From Vombatus ursinus (lineage: Eukaryota > Chordata > Mammalia > Diprotodontia > Vombatidae), in assembly GCF_900497805.2 (NCBI RefSeq), contig NW_020954610.1:34440835-34504834 (forward strand): a stretch of DNA of 64,000 bases, written 5' to 3'. The notes below the pieces were generated by a model that saw nothing but the letters and a program-made list of their open reading frames with translations, made no database searches and was not told the DNA's origin. Both the position numbers and the translations under genes were made by a program. Positions 46,266 to 56,105 of the stretch are shown here, piece by piece. How positions within the stretch are numbered: position 1 is the first letter of the stretch; every line of letters begins with the position of its first letter.

Positions 46266-47640
46266 AATTAAATTTTTAAAAATAAAATCCTGCCCCAAAC
46301 TATACAACTCTTTGAAGAAATTGGACATCATGACCAAGCTGTATTTATACTAGGGATGCATCAATGGATCTATGTTAGGAAAGTAGTTAACTCAGTCACA
46401 TTAGAAAAAACATAATTATCTCAATAGATGCAGAAAAATTTGTCAAAGTACAACATTAATTTATGCTAAAATCCTTGTAAACACTGGCATAGAGGGACCA
46501 TTTAATACATTTTTATAAGTTTCTAAAACCAAAAGCAAATATCAGATAGAGATCCACTAGAAGCTTTTTCAGTAAATAACGGAATAAATCATGCCCAATC
46601 ACCAATTCTATTATATAAGCAATAATAATTAGAAAATAAAAAAATATTAAGGCATAAAGATAGGTAAACTTATATTTGCTGATGATTTACTTAGAAAATC
46701 CTAGGGAGTCAACAAAAATACTAATTGAGACATTAACTTTACCAAAGAATCAGGCTACAAAAGCAACAAAATTGACTTCAATTCTACATAATAATAAAAT
46801 CCAATAATCAGTAATACAAAAGGAAATTGATTTCAAATAATTACAAAATGGTATAAGATCTTTTTGAGAGAAAGGGGGGGAAATCTCTCAAAGCGTAGAA
46901 AGTACTTGTATAGATTTACTTAGAAAGTACTCTTTAAAGAAATGAACAATTTAGATAGCAGGAGGAATATTACGTACCCACGGCTGAAGCATGTCAATAT
47001 AATAAAAATAATAATTCTACCAAAGGTAATTTATACTTTTTAATGCTATACTAATTAGATTATCAAAAGGGATATTTTATAGAACTTGATAAAATTCATT
47101 TGGGAAAGCACAAGATGTAGAATATCAAGGGAAAGAATGAAAAGTGGTAGCAGTGAAGAGGAAATAGCACTTCCAGGCCTCAGACTGTAATATCAGTCAA
47201 CAAAATCATTTGATATTGTTTAAAAAACTGAGAAGGAGATTAGTGCAACAGACTAGATAATGAGATCAAACTAACTATTTATGAAAAAGCTCTTTAAACC
47301 TTAAAAGTGCTAGTTGTCAGGAAAGTTAGGGAGCTGTTATTGCATTGTTGTGTGGTGTAGTTTTAAATTAGTATAGTATATCTGTTTTGAGAAGCAGTTA
47401 GGAATTAGGCATATAAAATAGCTAAAACATATCCTTTGATCGCGAGATTCCGTTACTAGGTTTATTTCCCAATGAGGTCATTGATAAGACAATGAAAACC
47501 AAAATATTCCAGCAGCACTTTTTGTGGTATAAAAGAGTTGAAATCAGAGGAAATGTCCATTGATTGAGAAATGGATAAACAATTTGTTACACCACAGAGA
47601 GATTCCATTACATTCATGTGAAAAAAAAATGTTCATGTAC
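46266..47640 (+). mobile_element. Old L1 ORF2 part, sense
   Basis: 46330-46385 gives the RT block DQAVFILGMHQWIYVRK-like, followed by AEKF..VQH-type text near 46430. ORF2 C-terminal text lies near 47380-47560 (ATATCCTTTGATCGCGAGAT, GAAATGTCCATTGATTGAGA). More diverged than the marsupial-type copies; probably a pan-mammalian L1. Confidence 0.75.
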
Positions 47641-47879
47641 CACAAATTGTTTATCAATTCTTCATCTGTTCATTACTGATCTATTCATTCTTCATTCAGT
47701 TTTTTCCTCCAGACCTCCAAAATCAATTATAATTTCATTTAAAATCTCTGGATACCTTTGCTCTGGCCACTGCTGTAAGTAGAATTTTTCTGTTATGTGG
47801 AAGAGTAAACACAGCAACAGCAAGTAGAGCCTCATTGGGAGAAAAAAAAGACTTGGCTGCAAGGACTACAATAGGACTA

Positions 47880-47881
47880 CC

Positions 47882-47917
<36 letters not shown>

Positions 47918-48110
47918 GCTATCAATACCTATAAATTGAGCATGTAAATGACAAAAAGTTATCATAAATCCAATGATACTTTAGCCGTTTATTGTTTTAG
48001 TAAGTATAATAGCATCTATGTACATTTGAAAAAATATGATATGTGCATGTATATATGTGTGTGTATGTGTGTGAACTGTCTGCAGGAGGTATGTTTGCTT
48101 ATTTAGATCA
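47880..48110. repeat. Unclassified segment, copy 1 (pair with 50897-51115)
   Basis: Starts at an ACC/TAC trinucleotide tract (47880-47918), then ATTGAGCATGTAAATGA, ATCATAAATCCAATGATACT, a TG tract and GAGGTATGTTTGCTTATTTA. The same order occurs at 50897-51115. Confidence 0.8.
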
Positions 48111-49005
48111 AGTAACCTTTCATGTCTCCATCTAAACCATTGATTAAGAGTCCGTTGATTAAAGTCCATTGATTATTTGTTGCAGGCTGTTTATGCCCAC
48201 CATGTGGCTCTATGTGATATTCATTTTTAATTTGTAGGACTCAGTTTTATTCCCTGTCTTGCTTGTTCTATAGCAACATTGGTCTAATATTGGTTTTAGA
48301 AAAGATAGACTTTTGTTTTCATGGTAAGCTTTGGGCTAATAAAAGAGCTTTGAAACTTCCCAAAGATAATTCAGTCCATTCTTCTTTTCTGGTTAACACT
48401 GTACCAACACAATGTTATTCTGACTATTTAAGATATTTATACCAAGGAACACATTCTGTAGAATCAAAATTCATGTTGAAATATAGATAGTGGATATTTT
48501 TCATTCACTTGATATGTTGTGTATGGATTGCCATACCAAATTGCTTTGAATGGTTGCCGATCTCTTCCAGGAATTTCTGCAGTGTTCCTAGATATAATAA
48601 AATCGATGTGATGTCATTCTTACGTAGGTATCTGTAGGACCTTACTATCCACAGAGAATCCTTCTTCAGCTTGGTTTCTGTGCGCTGCCTCCTCCATAAT
48701 GAGAGTAAATACCTTTGGCAAATGGATAGCTTGCATTTTGTTCATGATTGTGGTACAGGGTTAGTTTTGTTGTGTCTGTATGAAATCTTGAATTTTTTTT
48801 AATCTATTTTGACTCAGAGACAGCTTATCGAAAAAGGTTATGCAAATTGGCTTTTTGCTCTATGAAATCAAAGACCTTTTTTCTTGTAATCACTAAACAG
48901 TAATTTCAGTGGGATCATGCAGGTAGGGATAAGAATAAAAAAGAGACTGGATAACCATCTGTTGAGGATTTTTAGAGTGGATGACCTTTAATTGGTTTCT
49001 GAGTC
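48111..49005. other. Unassigned intron sequence
   Basis: No gene or named repeat. A 75-codon frame at 48263-48490 has no known motif. Confidence 0.3.
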
Positions 49006-49009
49006 TTTC

Positions 49010-49460
49010 TCCTTTCCAGTGCATCCTATGCCTAGCTTCCAAAGTGATTTTCCTAAATAACAAATCTGACTGTTAATTTTCTACTCAATAAACTCTATTG
49101 GCTTCCTCCTGGCTTTTAATGATCTTCATAAACAAGATCCAGCTACCTTTCCAGTTTTCTTCTACTTTATTGTCCCCGTCCCCCCCCCCCCCCCCCCGGC
49201 AACTCAGCAGCACTGGCTCTTTTGTGGTTCCTTGCACAAGATACTTCATCACCTGATTTTGTGCCTTTTCAGTGGCTAGTGGCTAGCTATCCTCCATGCT
49301 GACTACATCATGTGTGTGTGTAATTGTTTACATGTTGTCTCCTCCATTAGAATATGAGCTACTTGAGGATAGTTACCTTGTTTATACCATTCTTTGTATC
49401 CTCTGTAGTACAGTAAGCATTTAGTAGACACTTGTTGACTCTTAATTGCCTGACCTATTG
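49010..49460 (+). repeat. L2 LINE 3' part, sense
   Basis: AAGTGATTTTCCTAAATAAC, ATAAACTCTATTGGCTTCCT and TTAGAATATGAGCTACTTGA match the L2 ORF2 end and 3' UTR. An 18-base C run (49180-49197) interrupts it. Confidence 0.8.
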
Positions 49461-49464
49461 CCTT

Positions 49465-49985
49465 AATGATCAAATATAAATTCTTTTGTTTGACTTTTAA
49501 AGTCCTTCACCATCTGGTCCCGGACTAGTTTTCTGTCATTGTTCTATATTACTCCCCTTACTGCTACACTCCAACCAACCTTGTCTTCTTTCTTGCTGTT
49601 CCTAATACATTATATTCCATTTGCAGTCTTTGTGTCTTTCCACTGGCTGTCCCTTATGCCTCTAAGATACTCACTCTTTATATTTGCCTCATAAAATCAC
49701 CCCTTTCAGAACAAAATTCTGCATAAATGCTACCTTCTACATGAATTCTTTCTTGATTCTTCCTCCCTCCCCCCCCAAAAAGGGTGGGAATACTCTCCCT
49801 CCACCAAAACAAAACCAAACCTCATTGTGTATATTTATTTTTTACGTTCTTATTTATGTACACATTATCTCTCCTAATGGAATATTAAGCCCCATAAGGT
49901 TAGGGACTGTTTAATTTTTGTCTTTGTATCCCCAGTGCCTAGTTCTTCACGTTGTAGACACTTAGTAAGTGCTTGTTGATTGATT
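49465..49985 (+). repeat. L2 LINE 3' part, sense, second copy
   Basis: Repeats the layout: TTTAAAGTCCTTCACCATCT, GCTACACTCCAACCAACCTT, ATAAATGCTACCTTCTACAT, GTATCCCCAGTGCCTAGTTC, ending TAAGTGCTTGTTGATTGATT. Two sense copies lie side by side. Confidence 0.85.
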
Positions 49986-49989
49986 ATTT

Positions 49990-50640
49990 TCTTTCTTGTT
50001 TTATTTTCTACATCTTTCATTGAGTTATAAAATGATATAGGTGTGGTTCATTGTTGAAAGCCTACTTATTACCTGCTAAATCCCTCATTAAGCAAGCCTT
50101 TGATGTTTGTATAGGAAACTTTTATAAAGATTTTGTATAGGTGAGAGAGCTGGGATTAGAACCCAGGTTTTTAAACTAGTACATTGTTATTGTCACTATA
50201 GCATGCTGTGCTAATTAATAATTTATCAACCTGGACTGAAGTTTATTTGTGTTATCTGTGAATTCTAAGTGTAAATTTTATCATATTTGGGAGCAACATT
50301 TTTCTAAGTGAGGTGAATTTCGTATAATAGATATTAATGGGATCCTAGGTTATCTTAATGCATTTCACAGCCAATTTTAAACCCTAGTCAATTAAGGAAA
50401 TATAAAAAGAGTGAAGAGAATGTATTTAGCTTGCTAAACACTCCTGTTGAGTTCCTACAGTGTGGTGTGTGTGTGTACATTTTGTCCCAAAGAAACATAT
50501 GCTCTAGCTGGAAAAGATACGTAAAATATCAGTAAGTGCCAATGTGTGGTATAGATAAGTGTTTCCAATATTTTTGAATGTGAGGACCTCTTTTTAATGA
50601 AAATTTTTTTTCTGAGATCCATAATATGACATAAGTTGTA
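49990..50640. other. Unassigned intron sequence
   Basis: Nothing recognised beyond a short GT tract near 50465. Confidence 0.3.
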
Positions 50641-50644
50641 TTAC

Positions 50645-50895
50645 TTATTAGAAAGGCAACATAGTGTTGTAGGTAGGGTCCTGGATTTGGAACCAGGAAA
50701 ACTTCCACATCCCACCTCTTATACCTACTTAGCTATGGTACCTTGTACAGTAATTTTGAACTCCGTTTACCTATCTGTAAAAAAGGAATAATGCTACCTG
50801 TATTACCTACTTCAGGGTTGTTTTAGATTCAAATAAGATAATATAAAATTCCTTGCAAACTTTAAAATGCTAAGTAAATATCAGTTGTTATTATT
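50645..50895 (+). repeat. MIR SINE
   Basis: GGCAACATAGTGTTGTAGGT, TTTGGAACCAGGAAAACTTC, TACCTACTTAGCTATGGTAC, TAAAAAAGGAATAATGCTAC and AAATGCTAAGTAAATATCAG follow the MIR order. Confidence 0.85.
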
Positions 50896-50896
50896 A

Positions 50897-51115
50897 TTAT
50901 CACTACTACTAATACTGCTGCCAATAACTGTAGATTGAGCATGTAAATGAGTTACCATAAATCCAATATTTTAAGCATTTATTATTTTAGCAAGTATAAT
51001 AGCATTTATATACTTTTGAAAAAATATAATATATGCATACATAAATATCTTATGTGTGTGTGTGTGTATGTATGTGTGTATTCAGTCTGCAGAAGGTATG
51101 TTTGCTTATGTATTT
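50897..51115. repeat. Unclassified segment, copy 2 (pair with 47880-48110)
   Basis: A TAC/TAT-type tract, then GATTGAGCATGTAAATGAGT, CATAAATCCAATATTTTAAG, a TG tract (51053-51080) and AGAAGGTATGTTTGCTTATG, collinear with copy 1. Confidence 0.8.
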
Positions 51116-51159
51116 GGTGAACATTTAGGTTGATGTACTTCTTGTACTAACTCCTTGGT

Positions 51160-52310
51160 ACCAAGGTTTGGAACAGTTGTAAAGAAAAATTGTAAATACT
51201 GTAAAACTTAAGAGGGAAGAGAAACAAAAAATTCTTAGAGCTGAAGAGGCAGTACATTTTAGGCATGAGGGGATAGTCAGTGGAAATACATAAAGATGAG
51301 AAATGAAGTCTTGTTAGGAACAGCAAGAAGGGCTGGATTGTAGAATGCAAGAAAGGAAGTAAATGTATAACAAGGATGGAAAGCTAGGTTGGGGCCAGTG
51401 TGTTAAGGTCTTTGAAAAGTCAGAGAGAGGAAGAGTTACTATGTGATCAGTGATTCGGTTAAGGTTTCATAGAAGAGTTAGTACTTGAACTGAAATTTAA
51501 ATAACGGGTAGAATTCAGACACAGGAAAAGCAAAGGGAAGCAAATTTCTGTTATGAAGTTATTTGAATAGTGGTACAGGGAGAGGGACAATTATAGTTTA
51601 TTTTAGGGAGCATGAATGGACTAATTTGACCCGATGGAAGGTATATCATGTAATGATAGAGGAAGAGCGAAAGCTGAATCACCCTTTTGCAATCCTTAAA
51701 TACTAGCATTTTGCACTTTATTCTGTAGGGAATTGGAAACTACCTAGCCGCCTCTAGGGAATCAGAGAGCCCTGGGAGATCTTGTATAAACTGATGCAGA
51801 GTCAAGTGATTATATCCCGGAGAATATTTTATCCTGTTACTACAACATTGTAAAGATAAGCAACTTTGAAAGATTTAACCCTAATCGATGAAAGGTCTTT
51901 TTTTTTTTAAATTTCAGAGGAGCTTTTATTTGAATGTTTATATAAGCAAAGAAATATTTTAGGAAAATTAATCATGCAGTAGTGTGGAAGATGATTTGGA
52001 AAAGATAGAAACTATGATAGTTCATTCATGAGATGATGATAAGCTAGACAAGATAGTGGCATTGGGGATAGTAAAAGAATTTATATATTAGACACTTTAA
52101 GGAAAAATTGAGAATACTTAGTGATTGGCTTTATGTGGATCAAAGATAACTCTAAGGTTTTGAGTCTGAGTGACTGGGAGAATGTCAATATCATGGCTAA
52201 GAAACATTCAAAGGGAGATTCTCTTTTGGAGGAAATATGAGTTTGGTTTTAGACGTGACGAGGTTTGTCAAAAATCTAAGTAGAAATGTCCAGCAGTTAA
52301 TTGAGAGGGT
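51160..52310 (-). repeat. L2 LINE, antisense, broken
   Basis: GGAACAGCAAGAAGGGCTGG, AAGCTAGGTTGGGGCCAGTG and AAGGTTTTGAGTCTGAGTGA read as reversed L2 ORF2. An L1 3' UTR-like piece lies at about 51745-51880 (ACTGATGCAGAGTCAAGTGA). Confidence 0.65.
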
Positions 52311-52319
52311 CAGTAATCT

Positions 52320-52990
52320 ACAGCAGCACTTTTTTTGTTGTAGCAAAAAACTGAAAATGAATCAATTAAGGAATGACTGAACAGATTGTGGTATATGAAT
52401 GTGATGTAATCATTTTGTACCATAAGAAATGATAGAAGGAAACAAATATTTTAAAGTAACTACTATGTACCAGCAACTGTGTTTTATAAATATGGTCTCA
52501 TTCGATGTTTACAACAACCCCATTAGGAAGCTATTAGTATTCGCATTTTATAGTTGAGGAAATTGAGGCAGACACTTTTACCCAAGATCACACAGTAAGT
52601 TTTTGTGGCCAGATTTGAACTCGAGTATTCCTAACTCTGGCCCAACATTCAGTCCTTTGTGCCACCTAACAACCTCTAGGGATTCAGAGAAACCTGAGAT
52701 AAGGCCATATAAACTTATGCAGAGTCAAGTGATTAAATCCAGGAGAATTTTATACAATTACTACAGCATTGTAAAGATAACCAAACATGGCTTCAAAGAA
52801 CTGATGTTGAAGGATGCTTGCTTGAATGAAATATAATGGAATTGAGGTACAGAATAACTTAACATTTTCAGTCATAGCCAATATGTGGATTTGTTTTGCT
52901 TGATTATGCTTATTGTGTAACAGGGAGATTTTTTTTTTTTAAATGGGAGAGGGACTTGGCGGGGAGAGTAGGTTGAGCAATAGTGATGTC
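52320..52990 (+). mobile_element. Old L1 3' end, sense, split by MIR
   Basis: GAATCAATTAAGGAATGACT and TGTGGTATATGAATGTGATG are ORF2/3' UTR text. It continues after the MIR with AACTTATGCAGAGTCAAGTG and ends in a T/A-rich tail near 52990. Confidence 0.65.
52437..52672 (-). repeat. MIR SINE, antisense
   Basis: ACTACTATGTACCAGCAACT, ACAACAACCCCATTAGGAAG, TGAGGAAATTGAGGCAGACA and CAGATTTGAACTCGAGTATT are reversed MIR in order. Confidence 0.85.
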
Positions 52991-52999
52991 AAAAAATAA

Positions 53000-53495
53000 A
53001 GAAAACAATGTCATTGAAACAGTTTTTTAAAGTGAACAAAAGGGAAGTTAAGAGGGAGACATGGATAAGCCAGATGAAATTTATCTGCTGAATTATTATA
53101 TGCTTTAAACAAGCAATCTGTATCTGATAGCTATTCATGGTTTCATATACAATCCTCATTTTGTTCTTTGTATATGTAAATGTTCATTGTTGAAGTTGGC
53201 TAAGTTCAACATTAAAAAATATTATTTAAGAAGAAAATGGAGAGTAGGAGACAGGTTAGGGTATGACATGCAGATTTGGGAGTTATTTTTGTATAGGTAT
53301 TAGGTGAAGTCAAAAGAGTAGATGAAATACACATAATTGGTGTTGTGGCTGTTTAGTGAAGTAGGAGTGATGGTACTGGGTAAAGTTTTTATTTGTTATT
53401 TCTGATTAAAAAGGTACCTGAAAGTAATAAGCGTGTTTCATTAAAATATTCTAACTTAGACTTTTTATTAATTCAAAAAAACCTTCTTTCCAAGT
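53000..53495. other. Unassigned intron sequence
   Basis: No gene. A diverged antisense L2 piece may lie at about 53230-53380. Confidence 0.3.
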
Positions 53496-53499
53496 TACT

Positions 53500-53625
53500 G
53501 TTTTTTAAAAATTTATTTATTTTTAGTTTTCAACATTCACTTCCACAAGATTTTGAGTTCCAAATTTTCTCCCTATCTCATCCCTCTTCCAACCTCAAGA
53601 CAGCGTGCATTCTGAATACCCTTTC
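53500..53625 (-). repeat. Short L1 3' end, antisense
   Basis: TTTAGTTTTCAACATTCACT, TTTTGAGTTCCAAATTTTCT and CCTCAAGACAGCGTGCATTC are the reversed L1 3' terminus, as at 46085-46265. Confidence 0.75.
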
Positions 53626-54119
53626 CCCTAATTTGCCCTTCTTTCTATCCACTAAGACTGGAAAGAGGAACTTAACCTCTGGCTAACCTTTCTCTAGCTA
53701 CTAGAAAGGAGGACTTAGCTTCTGGTCAACTCCCCTTTCTTCCAGAAAGGGAAATCTAGCTTTTTAAAAGATTAATTAATTATGTCTTACTCTAAATTAT
53801 CTGCTACTAAATGATAAAGGCTTCTCAATTTCAGTTTATTCACTAAATCTATAGGTAATCTAGACTTAAGAGACTATTTATGTTAGTCTCCCTTATTTTA
53901 GGGCTGGTTCTTCCTAAAGAATGGAGCTTAACTGTGATCAAACTGAAAATAAATCAAAGTGATCAGTAATAACTGATCTCTTTTTTATTAAGTCAGTGTC
54001 CATGGTCTTGTTCTTATGTGTTTACTTCTTTTTCATCCTTTTATCTTCCATCCTCCACCCCCAATTTCTCTGGCATACTAACTCAAGTTTTTATTTGTTT
54101 GTTTGTTTTTTTAAACTAG

Positions 54120-54187
54120 GAATTGTGGTGCTTGGAATAAACCGATCTTATGCCAAAAATGCACTCAGTAAAAATCTCATAAAAATG
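54120..54187 (+). CDS. AUH: AUH exon 2
   Basis: 68 bases: two bases completing Gly81, then 22 codons to Met103, reading [20 protein letters not shown] and on to IKM. Human AUH has [20 protein letters not shown] in the same place. The acceptor is a long T/G tract and AAACTAG; the donor is ATG/GTAAGT, a strong site. The end of the exon holds Lys98 and Lys102, which by position correspond to human Lys105 and Lys109 of the RNA-binding helix. The exon begins the enoyl-CoA hydratase fold (first strand of the crotonase core). Confidence 0.97.
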
Positions 54188-54282
54188 GTAAGTGAGCAGA
54201 TGAATCTATTTGCTTCTTATGCTGTAAAGATAAAATATTGACATGAATCTGAAAATGTTTTTCCTCCCCTTGTTTTGTGTAG
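54188..54282 (+). other. AUH: AUH intron 2 (95 bp)
   Basis: GTAAGT at the start, and TTTTTCCTCCCCTTGTTTTGTGTAG at the end in two parts. Close to the minimal length for a vertebrate intron, in contrast to the 18.7-kb intron before it. Confidence 0.95.
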
Positions 54283-54370
54283 CTATCAAAAGCTGTGGAT
54301 GCTTTGAAATCTGATAAGAAAGTGCGGACTATTATAGTCAGGAGTGAAGTCCCTGGAATATTCTGTGCTG
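54283..54370 (+). CDS. AUH: AUH exon 3
   Basis: 29 codons (Leu104 to Ala132) and the first base of Gly133: [20 protein letters not shown] then SEVPGIFCA. This is nearly identical to human AUH. It carries the rest of the lysine-rich RNA-binding helix (Lys106, human Lys113, and the SDKK motif) and the FCAG segment, whose backbone forms one side of the crotonase oxyanion hole. The donor is GCTG/GTATGC. The next exon should begin with the remaining two bases of Gly and continue ADLKER; it lies beyond the window. Confidence 0.97.
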
Positions 54371-54539
54371 GTATGCAAATATATTTTATTCTAAAGTTAG
54401 GAAAGTTTTGTAGTCTAGTTTTGCCAAAGGAGCAGCCTTTGTACTAGCAAAGTACATTATGGCTTGTGTTCAAATTGCAAACAAATTTTAGATATTTTAA
54501 TAAATATCTGTATCATATGGCTTTATCTGTCAGAAGTAA

Positions 54540-54815
54540 ATTGTTAAATTTATGTTAAATTGTATATCTACTCTATTCCATTGATCTGTCTTTCTATTTC
54601 TTAGGCAGTACCAGATAGTTTTGATAATTACTGCCTTATAATATAGTTTAAGATCTGGTACTGCTAAACCTTCCTTCTTTTTTTTCCCACTATTTCCTTT
54701 GATATTCTTGATTTTTTGTCCTTCCAAATACATTTTGTTACTGTTTTTTTTTAACTTCTGTAAAATAATGTTTTGGTAATTTAATTGGGATGGCATTGAA
54801 TATATAAATAAGTTT
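54540..54815 (-). repeat. L1 ORF2 fragment, antisense
   Basis: CCATTGATCTGTCTTTCTAT, GGCAGTACCAGATAGTTTTG, AAGATCTGGTACTGCTAAAC and TGGGATGGCATTGAATATAT are reversed ORF2. On the minus strand 54530-54796 reads IKTIWYCLRNRKTDQWN. It begins only about 170 bp after exon 3. Confidence 0.85.
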
Positions 54816-55216
54816 GGGTATTAGTTTCCAGGGGACATGATACTCCAATATGACATTGAAGTGATATATTAGGGCTCCAGAGGGAAGATTGATAGCATTC
54901 AATAGACAAATATTCTCGGCTGGTCCTTAGATAAGATGACAGTTCATTTCTGGACCTACAAGCTTTCACTCTTCAGATACTGCTTTTGAGAACCAAAACT
55001 CATCTTCACATTATGTTAAAGAGAGGAGCTGAGCCTTTTGGTAAAGATGCCTTCATAAAAACTTACAGTTAAGACTTCAAACTTGGCAAACATCAACAGT
55101 ATTTCCCTAAGAAACTCCTTGGCGAGGAGAAATATCTGTCAGTCTAGGAACTGAGGCTATAGATATGATTAAATAATCATATCCCCAATAAAGAAAGTAG
55201 GACCTCAGGAATAATT
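54816..55216. other. Unassigned intron sequence
   Basis: No gene or named repeat recognised. Confidence 0.3.
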
Positions 55217-55240
55217 GCGTGTGTGTGTGTGTGTGTGTGT
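55217..55240. repeat. (GT)n microsatellite
   Basis: About 12 GT units, followed by GCATGCACGCATGCACATG. Confidence 0.95.
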
Positions 55241-55289
55241 GCATGCACGCATGCACATGGACAGAGATGGAGTTTTACAACAAAGACTT

Positions 55290-56040
55290 GAAAGAGAGGT
55301 TGGAAATAATGAAGAGGCAAAACATGAAATCAGAGATGTTGAGAAAAAATTTGAAGCGTAATAAATTGCCCTGAACAGACAGATGAAAACCTTATCTAGA
55401 CAGTCCATTCTTGAAAAATGGAATGGAGCAAATGGAACTCAGTGACCAGATCAAATAGAAATTAACAGTTTGGTAAGGAAGAAATATTAGAAGAAAATAA
55501 AAAGATAAAGAAGAAAATATAAGATAGCTGCTATTAAAAAACATATGTGGAAAACAGGTCAAGTAGAGATGATATAAGAATCATTGAACTCTTTGAAAAC
55601 CATAGGAAAAAAAAAAAGGCCTGATCATTATATTTCAAGAAATTTTAATTGACTTACTACCTTCTGAAAGAACCCTAAAAGGAAATATCCCAAGAATTTC
55701 ATAACCAAAATCCAGAGCTTCTATGTCAAAGAAAAATACTGCAGATATCTAGAAAGAAGCATTTCACATACCAAGGAACCAGAGTGGAACTTGCTATTTT
55801 TCATAATTGAATTGCATGAGAAGAAGAGTATACAAATAAAGTAGAAGAGTTTGGGAAAGTGAGCATCACTTTCAAATGAAATTCACTCTTATCTGAAATG
55901 GATGAAGGAGAATTGAACACACACAATTACTCTGGTGTAGAAATACATAAAATTCAACAGTGAAAAAATCAAGGAAAAAGAGGAAGGTGTCTTGATGTCT
56001 TGATCCTGAAGGTAAAATTAAAAGAAAAAAAAACCACAAA
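55290..56040 (+). mobile_element. Old L1 ORF1 part, sense
   Basis: Decayed ORF1: GAATCATTGAACTCTTTGAA and then ATTATATTTCAAGAAATTTT correspond to the block before 'IIFQE', followed by CAGAGCTTCTATGTCAAAGA and a C-terminal stretch to about 55990. Compare 57430-57990 for the same order in the better-kept copy. Confidence 0.6.
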
Positions 56041-56105
56041 GAATTAAAGTCTTAAGAGGGTGTACAACATCGGTGTATGGTTGAAGATTAAAAACAGAGT
56101 TAAGG

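Larger units (their letters stand above)
35452..54119 (+). other. AUH: AUH intron 1
   Basis: 18,668-bp intron from GTGACA to a T-rich tract and AAACTAG. It is filled with old L2 copies, L1 pieces, MIR and one MAR1 SINE, listed separately. No further coding exon of AUH was seen inside it. Confidence 0.85.

Noticed and set aside
47735-47965. Poly-Ser minus-strand frame
   Set aside because: The serine run is the translated ACC/TAC microsatellite.
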